From assembly GCA_003022865.1 (NCBI GenBank), contig PXSK01000014.1, forward strand, positions 1 through 55,938: DNA of 55,938 bases, given 5' to 3'. Positions 8,246 through 16,938 of this stretch are shown in pieces. This DNA is from Halobacteriales archaeon SW_5_70_135 (GTDB taxonomy: Archaea; Halobacteriota; Halobacteria; Halobacteriales; SW-7-71-33). Each line of letters begins with the position of its first letter. Position 1 is the stretch's first letter. Under the pieces are notes generated by a model. The model saw nothing but the letters and a program-made list of their open reading frames with translations. It ran no database searches and was not told where the DNA came from. Both the position numbers and the translations under genes were made by a program.

Positions 8246-9091
8246 TCAGGCGTCATCGGGTCCGCGGTCGCCCGACGCTCCGTCCTCGCCGGTCGACGCC
8301 GCCGGCCCGCCGTCCGGCCTGCGCCCGGCACGCCGGCGGTGTTCGGAGAGCGCCTCGTCGACGGTCAGCTCGCCCAGCGCGACCCGGCGAGCCAGCGCCT
8401 CGTCGATGGTGCGGTCGCCGCCGGAACGCTCCCGCGAGCGGTCCTTGATCGTTTGGAGCTCACCCGCCGTGGGCTCGACGTCGCGGGACTCGATCGGCTC
8501 GCCCTCCCGGCGGGCGATGTTCACCGCCGCGAGGACGTCGCCGACGCCGCGGGTGCCCGCCCCGAGGTGTGGGGTCGTCCCCGTCTCGTCGACCATCTCG
8601 ACGCGAACGTCGTCCAGCTCGTCGATGACGCGGGCGCCCTCCAGGCGAGCGCCGTCGCCGACCCGGACCACGGGGTCCGTCGCCTCGGCGGCACGCTCGC
8701 GGATCAGCTCGACGGCGCGGGTGAGCGGCACCTGGTAGGCGGCGACGACCGTCTCGCCCGCGAGCACGGCCACGCCGGGACGGGTGCCGGGGTCGACGCC
8801 GATCACCGTGCGACCGCCGCCCGAGCGCGCGGCGGCGAGCGCGGCCTCGGCCGCCCGTCGCGGGGTCTCCGGCTCGGCGACGACGACCGCGAGGTCCCCG
8901 CCGTCGTCCGGCCGGGGGTCGTCCGGCGCGACCACGACCACCGAGGCGGCCTCCGGCAGCGGCTCGCCCCGCTCGACGGTGGTGAAGACGGCGTCGCGGC
9001 TCCGGAGTTCGTCCACGACGCCGTGGTACACCTCGAAGTCACCCGTGGCGACGACGATCACTGCCTTCGCTACGGGCGAGCGCGGCATCAA
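8246..9091 (-). CDS. Conserved haloarchaeal protein with RNase H/RuvC-like core
   Basis: 281 residues. The central segment GRTVIGVDPGTRPGVAVLAG (about 95-114) is the first beta-hairpin of the RNase H-like fold, with the Asp of VDPG where RuvC-type nucleases keep a catalytic acid. Further acids (RVGDGARLE, DELDDVRVEMVDE) follow. The N-terminal 90 residues look like a separate alpha/beta domain (VIVVATGDFEVYHGVVDEL). The Ser/Asp-rich tail is disordered. I infer a nucleic-acid-related role from the fold only. It is downstream of the phosphate permease on the same strand, with a 66-base gap. Confidence 0.65.
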   Translation of the reverse strand: MMPRSPVAKAVIVVATGDFEVYHGVVDELRSRDAVFTTVERGEPLPEAASVVVVAPDDPRPDDGGDLAVVVAEPETPRRAAEAALAAARSGGGRTVIGVDPGTRPGVAVLAGETVVAAYQVPLTRAVELIRERAAEATDPVVRVGDGARLEGARVIDELDDVRVEMVDETGTTPHLGAGTRGVGDVLAAVNIARREGEPIESRDVEPTAGELQTIKDRSRERSGGDRTIDEALARRVALGELTVDEALSEHRRRAGRRPDGGPAASTGEDGASGDRGPDDA

Positions 9092-9157
9092 CGTTCGGCT
9101 CCACCGGCGTCAGTCCGGGCCGGCGACCCGAACGAGCCTGGCCGAACGCGGCGCGGG

Positions 9158-10369
9158 TCAGGCGGGGACGACGAGCGCGACGCCGCGATAGAGGAGGAAG
9201 CCGACGCCGGCGGCGCCGACGAGGGTGGCGAGCCAGGCGGCGACGGTCACCCCGATCTTCCGGAGGGAGACGCCGGCGGAGCCGACGACGAGTCCGGAGC
9301 CGATCACCGAGGAGATGATGATGTGGTTGAAGGAGACGGGCACGCCCAGCGTGATGGCGGCCTGTGCGGTGATGAACCCGGGGACGAGCGCGGCGACGGA
9401 GCGTCGCTCGCCCAGCTCGGAGTACTCGCGGGCGACGGCCTGCAGCAGGCGGGGTGCCCCGGTCCAGGCGCCGGCGAGGATGCCCAGGCCGCCGAGCGCG
9501 AGCAGGACGGTGCTCGCGCCGCCGGGGACTGCCGCCGGGATCGACAGTTCGGTCTCGAACAGCGACTCCAGCGGCCCGGTCGCCAGACCGACCTGCGAGC
9601 CGCCGCTGGAGAAGGCCACCAGCGCGCCCAGGCCGACGAGAAAGCGACGGATGCCGCGCTCGGGGTCGTCGGCGGTGGCGCGGCGCATCACGGCGAAGCC
9701 GGCGGCGGCGAGACCGAGCGTCGCCAGCGCCATCGCGAGGTCGTAGCCGGCGACGCCGGGCGCTCCGCCCACTCGCGTCGAGACCACGCCGGCGACGGTG
9801 CCGGCGCCGTCGCCGGGCAGCAGCGACAGCCGCATGTTGGCGACGACGACGCCGACGACCGCCGCCAGCAGCGGCACGCCGACCTCCTCGGGGACGTCCT
9901 CGCGGCGCAGCACGGTCGCGGTGGCGTACGCGACGCCGCCGGCGACGGGACCGACGGCGAGCCAGAACAGCCCGATCTCCAGGTACTTCCCCCAGGCCGG
10001 ACCGCCGCCCAGCCCCAGGCCGACGCCGACGACCGCGCCCGTGGTGGCGAAGGCGGAGGGCATCGGGTAGCCGGTCTTCACGCCGGCGGCGATCGAGCCG
10101 GCGGCGATGGTCAGCGCCACCGCGGCCGCAAGCGGCGTAACCGTGACGCCCGTGATCAGCGACGTGCCGACGGCCTCGGATATGGAGCCGCCCTGGAGGA
10201 CGGCGCCGGCGCCGGCCAGCAGGCCGACGAGAAAGGCCGCCCGCATCGTCGACAGCGCGTTGGCGGCGACCGCCGGGGCGAAGGGCGGGGAATTGCTGTT
10301 GGCGCCGACCGCCCAGGCCATCGCCACCCCGGCGAGCACCGCGACCGCGACGACCGCCAGCGAGGCCAT
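9158..10369 (-). CDS. PiT-family inorganic phosphate permease
   Basis: 403 residues with about ten membrane helices. The inverted-repeat signatures of the PiT family are present: GANSNSPPFAPAVAANAL near residue 22 and FNHIIISSVIGSGLV near 350, where other members have GANDxANAxG-like sequences. It imports phosphate (usually metal-phosphate) with H+ or Na+. It is well separated from the Pst system at 46.6-51.9 kb, so this strain has both low- and high-affinity uptake. No PhoU-like DUF47 partner is adjacent. Confidence 0.85.
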   Translation of the reverse strand: MASLAVVAVAVLAGVAMAWAVGANSNSPPFAPAVAANALSTMRAAFLVGLLAGAGAVLQGGSISEAVGTSLITGVTVTPLAAAVALTIAAGSIAAGVKTGYPMPSAFATTGAVVGVGLGLGGGPAWGKYLEIGLFWLAVGPVAGGVAYATATVLRREDVPEEVGVPLLAAVVGVVVANMRLSLLPGDGAGTVAGVVSTRVGGAPGVAGYDLAMALATLGLAAAGFAVMRRATADDPERGIRRFLVGLGALVAFSSGGSQVGLATGPLESLFETELSIPAAVPGGASTVLLALGGLGILAGAWTGAPRLLQAVAREYSELGERRSVAALVPGFITAQAAITLGVPVSFNHIIISSVIGSGLVVGSAGVSLRKIGVTVAAWLATLVGAAGVGFLLYRGVALVVPA

Positions 10370-10488
10370 CTGGCCTGTGTCTCGGTACGAGAGCGGTTAA
10401 ACCGACCGGTCGGCGCCCCGCGGTCGTCGGGAGACGGACGGCTCTGCACCACCGCAGGATTCATGTGTGTTCCCACGAATCACGAGTG

Positions 10489-11092
10489 ATGTCTTCCCAG
10501 CCCCCCACCACGGAGGATAGAGGAAGCGGTCGTCAGGCCGCTGATCGAGAAATTCGTCCGCAGTAGCGACAACGACAGCGACAGCGACGACCGACGACAG
10601 TGGGGGTCCGGACGCGACCCCGCCAGCGGCGCGTCCGCGACCCCGCCGTTCGCTGTCGAGTCGACGCCCGACGGCGTCCGGTTCCGGGTCGGCAACGAGA
10701 CGCGGCGACTGTCGACCGAGGAGGCACAGCAGCTACAGGCGGCGCTCGGCAGCGCACTGACCGACCGCCGGGAGTTCGTCCGCACGGTCGGCTCCCGCCG
10801 GGCGGACGGCGCCTACGTCGTCGAGCGCCGCGGCGCCGAGTCGGCGGGCCACCGGAAGGTGTTCGACTCCTTCGCGGCCTGTCGCCGACTGTTCGACGCG
10901 CTGCCGGCGGCGTTCGCCGCGACGGACCTGGACGCGCCGGGCGTCTCCGGCGGTCGCCGGCACATGCTCGCCTGGCACTTCGTCGAACACCCCGCCTTCG
11001 ACTGTGCCCTCGTCAGCCGCCAGCCGCTGACGGTACGCAAGTCGGAGCCGGCGACCGCCGACCCCGGGTCGACCCCCGTCGCGGACGACTGA
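10489..11092 (+). pseudogene. Conserved hypothetical gene broken by one frameshift
   Basis: ATG at 10489 starts MSSQPPTTED, then the frame closes. One base off, a long coding frame (EEAVVRPLIEKFVRSS..., stop at 11090) runs for 190 codons with normal haloarchaeal composition and no start codon before a GTG at 10859. Deleting one A near 10518 joins the two into one protein of about 200 residues, with RMLA-like GGRRHMLAWHFVEHPAFDCA near its end. So this is either a fresh frameshift or a sequencing slip. No family is recognised, and the C-terminal half might still be expressed from 10859. Confidence 0.6.
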
Positions 11093-11094
11093 TC

Positions 11095-11304
11095 TCACCA
11101 CGGCACGACGCACGGCAGGCGGTCGACGACGAGCCCGAGGACGAGGGCGCCGAGCCGTAGTGCCGCGGCGACCCGGCCGACCCGGGGGTGTGGCGCCTCG
11201 GACAGCGCCTCGACCGGCCGGGTGGCCGCGAGTGTGAGCGCGTCGTAGACCGGGCCGAGCGAGGCGACCGGGCTGTGGGCGAGGTCACGCGAGTCGGTCG
11301 TCAC
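11095..11304 (-). CDS. Small hypothetical protein
   Basis: A 69-residue frame from GTG at 11304 (MTTDSRDLAHSPVASLGPVY) to 11095. It has a hydrophobic C-terminal segment, VAAALRLGALVLGLVVDRL, that could be a single membrane helix. It follows the acetyltransferase gene after 56 bases on the same strand. No family is recognised. The frame can be extended to 11418, but that overlaps the acetyltransferase end and is unlikely. Confidence 0.4.
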   Translation of the reverse strand: MTTDSRDLAHSPVASLGPVYDALTLAATRPVEALSEAPHPRVGRVAAALRLGALVLGLVVDRLPCVVPW

Positions 11305-11360
11305 CGTGGTCCGGGTTCGGCTCGCGGTCAGGGTGTGTCGGAGCCGTTCGAGCGCGACGC

Positions 11361-12107
11361 TCAGAGGTAGGCGGCGTCCCAGCGGGTCGGCTTGCGGACG
11401 TTGCCACACTCGTTGCACTCCAGCCGGCCCATCGGGTCCATCGCGTTGTCGATGGCGCCGCAGGCGGCACAGAACCAGGCGACGAGGTCGTCGCGGTCGC
11501 GGCTGCGGTAGGCCGGGTGGAAGTCACCGCCGGAGCCGCGGTCGCCCTCGGCGAAGTAGACGTGGACGGTCTCGCCGTCGAGCTCGCGGCGCTCGAAGTC
11601 CTCCGGCGCGTGGCCGACGCCGGGGCCGGACTCGTAGACGAGTTCAGTGTGTGTCTCGCCGGCGACGGTGACGGGTCGTTCGTCGACGTGCCGGAAGTCG
11701 TGGTCGCCGTAGAACTCGGCGCCGTCGACGTTGCCCTCCAGGACGACCCCGCGGATGCGGTCGGCGCCCTGTCCCTGGAGTACCTCCTCGGTGCGCTCGA
11801 GCAGGTCCGACCCGACGCCGCGGTCGCGGTGGTCGGGGTCGACGTGCAGCCAGCGGACCTCGCCGACGCTCTCGGTCTCGCCCAGCACCGCACTCTGTGA
11901 GAAGGCGATCACGCCGCCGTCCTCGGCGACGAGCACCACGTCACCCGTGCCGGCCAGCGTCCGCTCCAAGGCGTCGTCGCCGTACCAGCTCCGGATGGCC
12001 TCCTCCAAGTGTGCCCCGTCGATGAAGTCGTACGACGCCTCCAGGGAGCGCCGTGCCACCCGCCGCAGGGCCTCGCTGTCGGCCGTCGTCGCCTGACGGA
12101 TCTCCAT
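11361..12107 (-). CDS. GNAT N-acetyltransferase fused to a zinc-ribbon domain
   Basis: 248 residues. The N-terminal GNAT fold (1-150) shows the acetyl-CoA-binding strand-helix VRWLHVDPDHRDRGVGSDLL (about 82-101), with R/Q-x-x-G-x-G/A. The C-terminal part (about 165-248) has two Cys pairs, FCAACG and LECNECG, forming a zinc ribbon. This matches the DUF5816-type haloarchaeal extension. The substrate is unknown. ATG at 12107 has no Shine-Dalgarno and lies about 25 bases behind an AT-rich ATTAAAC, as for a leaderless gene. Confidence 0.8.
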   Translation of the reverse strand: MEIRQATTADSEALRRVARRSLEASYDFIDGAHLEEAIRSWYGDDALERTLAGTGDVVLVAEDGGVIAFSQSAVLGETESVGEVRWLHVDPDHRDRGVGSDLLERTEEVLQGQGADRIRGVVLEGNVDGAEFYGDHDFRHVDERPVTVAGETHTELVYESGPGVGHAPEDFERRELDGETVHVYFAEGDRGSGGDFHPAYRSRDRDDLVAWFCAACGAIDNAMDPMGRLECNECGNVRKPTRWDAAYL

Positions 12108-12245
12108 GGAGGGAGTCGGAGAGCCACGATGATTAAACCCACGTCACGTGACCGTCGACCGCCGGCGGTCTCTCGCCCGGGCGGACACACGACGGTGTTC
12201 TCGACAGGCATAAGTCATTTGTGACTCCTACTGCACGACACGAGC

Positions 12246-12407
12246 GTGAAACTCACTCGCTGCTCGGCCTGTGGCGGAGGCCCGGTGTCACCGACGGAGT
12301 GGAAGCGAACCCCCTACGGTCCGATACCGGTCAGGTCACGCTGCAACAACTGCGGTCACGTCAGCGAACTCGACGACAACGAGCGCCCCGTCATCGAGAC
12401 AGTCTGA
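12246..12407 (+). CDS. Very small zinc-ribbon protein (53 residues)
   Basis: GTG at 12246 opens a 53-codon frame starting MKLTRCSACGGGPVSPTEW and containing a second pair, RCNNCGHVSEL. The two Cys-x-x-Cys pairs are 25 residues apart, a clean zinc ribbon. It starts 138 bases from the divergent acetyltransferase. Many haloarchaea encode such one-domain zinc proteins, and deletion of some has strong phenotypes, but I cannot name a function here. Confidence 0.7.
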   Translation: MKLTRCSACGGGPVSPTEWKRTPYGPIPVRSRCNNCGHVSELDDNERPVIETV

Positions 12408-12447
12408 GCCTTCTGTCCTCGTCGCACCGACGCGACCTGTCGGTGGA

Positions 12448-12572
12448 TTTAAGACCCGGGAACGCGGGAGTGCAGACGACGCTTCGCTTGGAGGGCCGAA
12501 GCGTCAGCGGGGACCAACTCAGGGCGGCAACGCGGGCCGCGCCTTTTCGTCGCGGCCCGCTTTCCTGTTTCG
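12448..12572 (+). ncRNA. Candidate small RNA with own promoter and terminator hairpin
   Basis: Between two small genes, a TATA box TTTAAG (12448-12453) predicts a start near 12476. The following ~95 bases have no reading frame but two strong hairpins. GACGCTTCG/CGAAGCGTC (12478-12505) lies right at the predicted 5' end. GCGGGCCGCG/CGCGGCCCGC (12532-12560) is followed at once by the T-rich TTTCCTGTTT. A promoter, structured body and stem-plus-T tail together suggest a ~95-nt RNA. It could instead be the terminator region of the gene at 12246. Confidence 0.45.
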
Positions 12573-12672
12573 AACCGCACAGCCGAGCGACCGCTCCCCG
12601 ACTCACCGCTTCCGGCTCCGGTCGCCGGCGCGTACGGCGTCGAGACCGCTCGTCGACCGGCGTCGCCGACGT

Positions 12673-12819
12673 TCACATGTGCTCCTCTTCGAGCACCCAG
12701 CCCAGCGCGCGCCGGTAGTAGGTGAACATCCGGCGAACCCCCTCGTGGTTCATCTCCTCGCTCGCCAGCTCCTCGGCGAGAAACTCGTACTGCTCGCGGA
12801 CCTCCTCCTCGTCTCGCAT
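12673..12819 (-). CDS. Small acidic helical protein (48 residues)
   Basis: ATG at 12819 opens a 48-codon frame: MRDEEEVREQYEFLAEELAS, then MNHEGVRRMFTYYRRALGWV and an acidic end. The sequence is amphipathic and charged, typical of a real haloarchaeal protein rather than chance translation. It lies upstream of the candidate RNA and divergent from nothing obvious. No family is recognised. Confidence 0.6.
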   Translation of the reverse strand: MRDEEEVREQYEFLAEELASEEMNHEGVRRMFTYYRRALGWVLEEEHM

Positions 12820-12854
12820 GCTCTGCGGTCGGGAGGCGAGCGACTAAACCCCTC

Positions 12855-13811
12855 TCACTTCCGCTCTAGTCGCGAGAGGCCGTGCCAGACGGCGTCGACC
12901 ATCCGGGCCTCACCGGTGCCCTCGGCCCGGTCCCAGCCCCGCGCCAGCGCGTCCTCGACGACCGGCAGGTCGTGGTTCTCGAAGTTGTTCATCCCGTGGA
13001 ACTCCTCTAGAGCGGCACGCTCGGGCTCGCCGAACTCGGTGCCGGGCGTGTCCTCGTAGAAGCCCAGGTCGGCCAGCGTCTCCAGCACCGCCTCGGCGGT
13101 GGTCCCCTCCAACGGGCGGGTCTCGGCGGGTTCGGCACGCGAGAGCAGGGTCACGTCGTACAGCTTGAAGACGCGCTCCAGTTCGTCGATCGGATCGTCG
13201 TGGTCGTCGACGCGGACGTCGATCCAACGGTCGCCGCGGCCGTCGTAGCCGCCCTCGGGCTTGACGACGTACAGCGCGGCGGACTGCTCGCCGCGGCTGT
13301 CGCCGCCGGCCTCGTTGCCCGCTTGCAGGGCCGCCAGCAGCCGCTCGGGCAGTCCGTCGCCGGCGTCCGTGTCCCGTGGCGACGCGCTGCGCTCGTAGGC
13401 GTCGGCCATCGCCTCGAGCGTCTCGGCGTTCTCCAGGATGTTCCCCTGGACGGTGTAGCCGTCGCCCTGGCGGTCGCCGGCGTAGTCGAAGCAGTCCTCG
13501 CCGGTGAAGGCGGCGGCGGTGCCGTCCGCGCCGACGACGCCGACCTGGCGCTGCTCGCGCTCGGGGTCGTCCTCGGTCAGCGCCTCGACGGTCTCGGCGG
13601 CGGTGTGGCCCTCGCGGAGCAGGTCGAGACCGTCGGGGCCGTAGTCGACGTTAGCGAAGCTCTGCGTGGCGACGGCGCCGGCGTCGGCGGCGGCGAACGG
13701 CACCACGCTGCCGACGCTGACGAACTTCGAGTGCACGGCGACGCCGACGGCGTCCCGGTCGGGGTCGCGGGCGACGATCGAGAACGTCGCCGGTCGCGGC
13801 TGCCTGGACAT
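12855..13811 (-). CDS. DUF1028 protein (Ntn-hydrolase-like)
   Basis: 318 residues. The start ATFSIVARDPDRDAVGVAVHSKF (read in two parts) and VGSVVPFAAADAGAVATQSF are the DUF1028 opening. That family resembles Ntn hydrolases but has no proven reaction. The domain covers about 1-225 and ends with LYVVKPEGGYDG and the DDHDDPIDELERVF segment. A 90-residue C-terminal part (LADLGFYEDTPGTEFGEPE...) resembles the putative peptidoglycan-like/helical extension seen in some members. It is probably monocistronic. Confidence 0.85.
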   Translation of the reverse strand: MSRQPRPATFSIVARDPDRDAVGVAVHSKFVSVGSVVPFAAADAGAVATQSFANVDYGPDGLDLLREGHTAAETVEALTEDDPEREQRQVGVVGADGTAAAFTGEDCFDYAGDRQGDGYTVQGNILENAETLEAMADAYERSASPRDTDAGDGLPERLLAALQAGNEAGGDSRGEQSAALYVVKPEGGYDGRGDRWIDVRVDDHDDPIDELERVFKLYDVTLLSRAEPAETRPLEGTTAEAVLETLADLGFYEDTPGTEFGEPERAALEEFHGMNNFENHDLPVVEDALARGWDRAEGTGEARMVDAVWHGLSRLERK

Positions 13812-13872
13812 ACGCCACCGGACGACCGTCGCCGCAAAGAGCCTGGGGGAGTCGGCACGGCCCGCACGGAGG

Positions 13873-14946
13873 TCAGACGCAGTTCCCGACGGCCTCGCGG
13901 TGGCGTTCGACCTGTCGGTCGCGCTCCTCGCGGTCGGGGTACCACAGCGGGAGACAGCACACGTTCGCGAGTCGGCACGTGAGCCGGTAGGTCACCAGGC
14001 GCTCTAGGTCGGCGTCGGTGAACGTCCACCCCTCGCGGCGCTGCTCGTACCCCGATCGCAGCGCCTCGCGCAGTCGCCGCACCGTCCCGGCGTCGTCGCG
14101 GTCGTCGACCAGCAGCGACTCGGCGTCAGCCAGGTTGTAGACCGGGTCGGTCGCCAGCAGGTTCGCCCAGTCGAGCACCGCTCGCGTCTCGCCCGTCGCC
14201 GGGTCGACGAGCAGGTTCCCGAGCCGGTAGTCGCGGTGACAGTACCGCGATGGCTCGGGGGCGGGCAGCGACCGGATCGCCCCCCGCAGGTGGGCGCCCA
14301 GCGGCTCGACCAGGTCGGCGAACCGCTCCGGTTCGTCCGCCAGGTCGGGGAAGAAGCCGCCGTCGCCGAGCGCGTCGAGGTTCTCCTCGACGCCGTCGAG
14401 CAGCCACTCGTGAAAGTCGGCGTAGCGGGGGGGCTCGTCGATGTCGAGCACCGTCAGTTCGCCGTCCGTGACGCCGACGTGGCCGGTCGCCGGGAGCGTC
14501 CCCACCTCGTGCAGGTCCGCGAGGTTCCGGCCGGTGCCGCGGACCACCCGCTCGCGGGCCTCGGACGCGAGGGCGTAGGGCTCACCCTGCAGGTTCTCGC
14601 CCTCGACGCACTCGAGCAGGTAGTACGGCGCCGGACGGCCGGGACGGGCGTCGCGGTAGCCGAACACCGACGGGACCGGGACCGAGGTCTCCCGGTCGAC
14701 GAGGTCGAGCAGGCGCGGCTCCGCACGGGCGACCCGTGGCGGGACGAGGTCGGCCGCCGTCGCCTTCAGGACGACTCGCCGCCGGGCGCCCTCATCGGGC
14801 GTCGCCACGTCGAGGACGGCCACGGAGTCCGTCCCCTCCGGCACGCGGTCGACGCCGGTCACGCGCCACTCCGGCCGGAGGTCGGCGACCGTCTCCCGGA
14901 CGGCGTCGTCGCCCACGTCGGCGTCGAGACGGGTGTCGTCGGTCAC
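13873..14946 (-). CDS. Phosphotransferase of the APH/choline kinase family
   Basis: 357 residues with a protein-kinase-like fold. YYLLECVEGENLQGEPYAL marks the hinge region. RYCHRDYRLGNLLVD (about 235-250) holds the catalytic H-x-D and the Asn of the Brenner motif, and AVLDWANLLATDPVYNLA provides the metal-binding Asp. Such enzymes phosphorylate small molecules; many haloarchaeal and actinobacterial homologues sit with acyl-CoA dehydrogenases, which is not the case here. The substrate is unknown. Confidence 0.8.
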   Translation of the reverse strand: MTDDTRLDADVGDDAVRETVADLRPEWRVTGVDRVPEGTDSVAVLDVATPDEGARRRVVLKATAADLVPPRVARAEPRLLDLVDRETSVPVPSVFGYRDARPGRPAPYYLLECVEGENLQGEPYALASEARERVVRGTGRNLADLHEVGTLPATGHVGVTDGELTVLDIDEPPRYADFHEWLLDGVEENLDALGDGGFFPDLADEPERFADLVEPLGAHLRGAIRSLPAPEPSRYCHRDYRLGNLLVDPATGETRAVLDWANLLATDPVYNLADAESLLVDDRDDAGTVRRLREALRSGYEQRREGWTFTDADLERLVTYRLTCRLANVCCLPLWYPDREERDRQVERHREAVGNCV

Positions 14947-14988
14947 GCCACGCTCTCCGCGACGGGCGACAAGAAAATTTGCGTCCCG

Positions 14989-16635
14989 TCAGTCGTCGGC
15001 CTCGGCCCCTGTCTCGGCGGACGCCCCGACCGCCGGTCGCTGCACGTCGCGGTCGGTCGCCTCGCCGTCGACGTCGTACGGGTACTCGCCGGTGACACAG
15101 GCCATACAGAGGTCCGCACGGTCGACGCCGATCGCCGCGGCGACGCCGGCCGGCGAGAGGTACGCCAGCGAGTCGGCGCCGACCTGCTCGCGGACCGCCT
15201 CGACGTCGGTCGCCGTCGCGCCGTCGGCGGCGCCCTCGCCCTCGCCCGCGTCGGCGTCGGCGTCGGTGGCGTCGCGAGCGGCGATCAGCTCCTCGCGGGT
15301 CGCCATGTCGATGCCCATGTAACAAGGGGCGACGATCGGCGGCGAGCCGATCCGGAGGTGGACCGCCTCGGCGCCCGCCCGGTCCAGCAGCGAGACGAGC
15401 TCCGTCGAGGTGGTGCCCCGGACGACCGAGTCGTCGATCAGCGTGACGCTGCGGCCCTCGACGGTCGACCGGATCGGGTTGAGCTTCAGGCGGACGGCCC
15501 GCTCGCGCTCCTCGGCGGAGGGCATGATGAACGTGCGCCCGACGTAGCGGTTCTTCATCAGCCCCTCGGCGAACTCCGTCCGGGCGCCGGCCTCGCTCGC
15601 GGCCTCGGCGTAGCCCGAGGCAAACGCCCGCCCGGAATCCGGCACCGGCATCACCACGTCCGTCTCGATGCCGCTCTCGTGCCAGAGGCGGCGACCCATC
15701 TCCCGGCGTGCCTCGTACACCAGGCGGCCGTCGATCGTCGAGTCCGGCCGGGCGAAGTAGACGTGCTCGAAGAAGCAGTGTGCGCTCCGGTCCCGGGCGA
15801 CAAGCTGGCGTGAGTCGTAGCCCTCGCCGTCCGGTTCGAGGACGACGAGTTCGCCCGGCCGCACGTCACGGACAAACTCGCCGCCGAGCGTGTCGATCGC
15901 GGCCGACTCGCTGGCGAGCACGTAGCCGTCGTCGAGTTCGCCGAGACAGAGCGGGCGGTTGCCCCGCGGGTCACGGACGCCCATCACTGTGTCGTCCAGC
16001 GTGACCGCCAGCGAGTACGAGCCGTGCACCCGCTCCATCGTCCGGCGGACGGCCTCGACGGCGTCGTGCTCCAGGAGGTGTCGGGCGAGGTCGTGAGCGA
16101 TCACCTCGGTGTCGCCGTCCGAGGTGAAGGGGTGGCCGTCGGCGGCGAGTTCGCGGCGGAGCTCGTCGGCGTTGACGAGGTTACCGTTGTGGCTCAGCCC
16201 GAGCGCGCCCGAGCGAAAGGAGACCGAAAACGGCTGTGCACAGGCCTTGTCGACGCTGCCGGCGGTGGGATAGCGGACGTGACCGATGCCGGCACCGCCG
16301 CGCAGCCGCTCGACGTCGTCGGGACCGACGGCGTCGCCGACGAGCCCCATCTCGACGTGCTCGTGCTGCTGGAAGCCGTCGTGGGTGACGATTCCGGCGG
16401 ACTCCTGTCCGCGGTGCTGCAGGGCGTACAGCGCGTAGTAGACCGGACGGGCGGCCTCGCCCGCGACGGAGACGCCGACGACGCCACACTTCTCCGTGGG
16501 CCGGTCGGTCGCTCCGCGCGCGTCCGGACTCGGATCCGGACCCGGACCCGAATCCAGGTCCGGCCCCGCACCCGCACTGCCGTGGTTCGCGGGCGAGTCC
16601 GGCGGACGGTCGTCGCGTCCCCCGTCCGCTGTCAT
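14989..16635 (-). CDS. purF: Amidophosphoribosyltransferase (PurF)
   Basis: 548 residues; catalyses the first step of purine synthesis, PRPP plus glutamine to phosphoribosylamine. The N-terminal nucleophile Cys lies in EKCGVVGVSV at residue 50, behind a disordered 49-residue extension that must be removed or tolerated. The glutaminase domain contains LQHRGQESAGIV and GLSHNGNLVNADEL. The PRPP-binding loop VTLIDDSVVRGTTSTELV lies near residue 400. A Cys-containing C-terminal segment (ADLCMACVTGEYPYDVDGE) follows. Its ATG overlaps the lsm stop by four bases. Confidence 0.95.
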   Translation of the reverse strand: MTADGGRDDRPPDSPANHGSAGAGPDLDSGPGPDPSPDARGATDRPTEKCGVVGVSVAGEAARPVYYALYALQHRGQESAGIVTHDGFQQHEHVEMGLVGDAVGPDDVERLRGGAGIGHVRYPTAGSVDKACAQPFSVSFRSGALGLSHNGNLVNADELRRELAADGHPFTSDGDTEVIAHDLARHLLEHDAVEAVRRTMERVHGSYSLAVTLDDTVMGVRDPRGNRPLCLGELDDGYVLASESAAIDTLGGEFVRDVRPGELVVLEPDGEGYDSRQLVARDRSAHCFFEHVYFARPDSTIDGRLVYEARREMGRRLWHESGIETDVVMPVPDSGRAFASGYAEAASEAGARTEFAEGLMKNRYVGRTFIMPSAEERERAVRLKLNPIRSTVEGRSVTLIDDSVVRGTTSTELVSLLDRAGAEAVHLRIGSPPIVAPCYMGIDMATREELIAARDATDADADAGEGEGAADGATATDVEAVREQVGADSLAYLSPAGVAAAIGVDRADLCMACVTGEYPYDVDGEATDRDVQRPAVGASAETGAEADD

Positions 16636-16883
16636 GTCGTTATCGAGACCAGGTTGTCGCCGCGGATGATGACCGTCCCGCCGTCCGCCTCGGGGTCGGG
16701 CGCCTCCTCCAGGCCGGCGCCGCCGTCCTGGCCCGCCCGGACGAGCGCGGGCCGTTCGAGCACCAGATTGAGGTGCTGGTCGTACCCCCCGAGTCGCCCC
16801 TCGTAGACGGTCCCACCCTTCAGCCGGACCGTTACTTCCTCGTCGAGCGACGCCTCCAGTACGTCGAGCGGTCGGCCGCTCAT
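16632..16883 (-). CDS. lsm: Archaeal Lsm (Sm-like) RNA-binding protein
   Basis: 83 residues. Sm1 motif: VTVRLKGGTVYEGRLGGYDQ (about 18-37); Sm2 motif: TVIIRGDNLVSI (about 69-80). Archaeal Lsm forms heptameric rings that bind U-rich small RNAs. Between the motifs is an insertion of about 15 residues (AGQDGGAGLEEAPDPEADGG) longer than in most haloarchaeal Lsm. In the well-studied Haloferax arrangement lsm overlaps rpl37e; here it overlaps purF directly and no rpl37e is present between them. Confidence 0.9.
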   Translation of the reverse strand: MSGRPLDVLEASLDEEVTVRLKGGTVYEGRLGGYDQHLNLVLERPALVRAGQDGGAGLEEAPDPEADGGTVIIRGDNLVSITT

Positions 16884-16938
16884 ACCGTACTCCGCGGACG
16901 GGCGGGCTTAACAGTACCGTTCGCGGCTCTCCCCGGGC

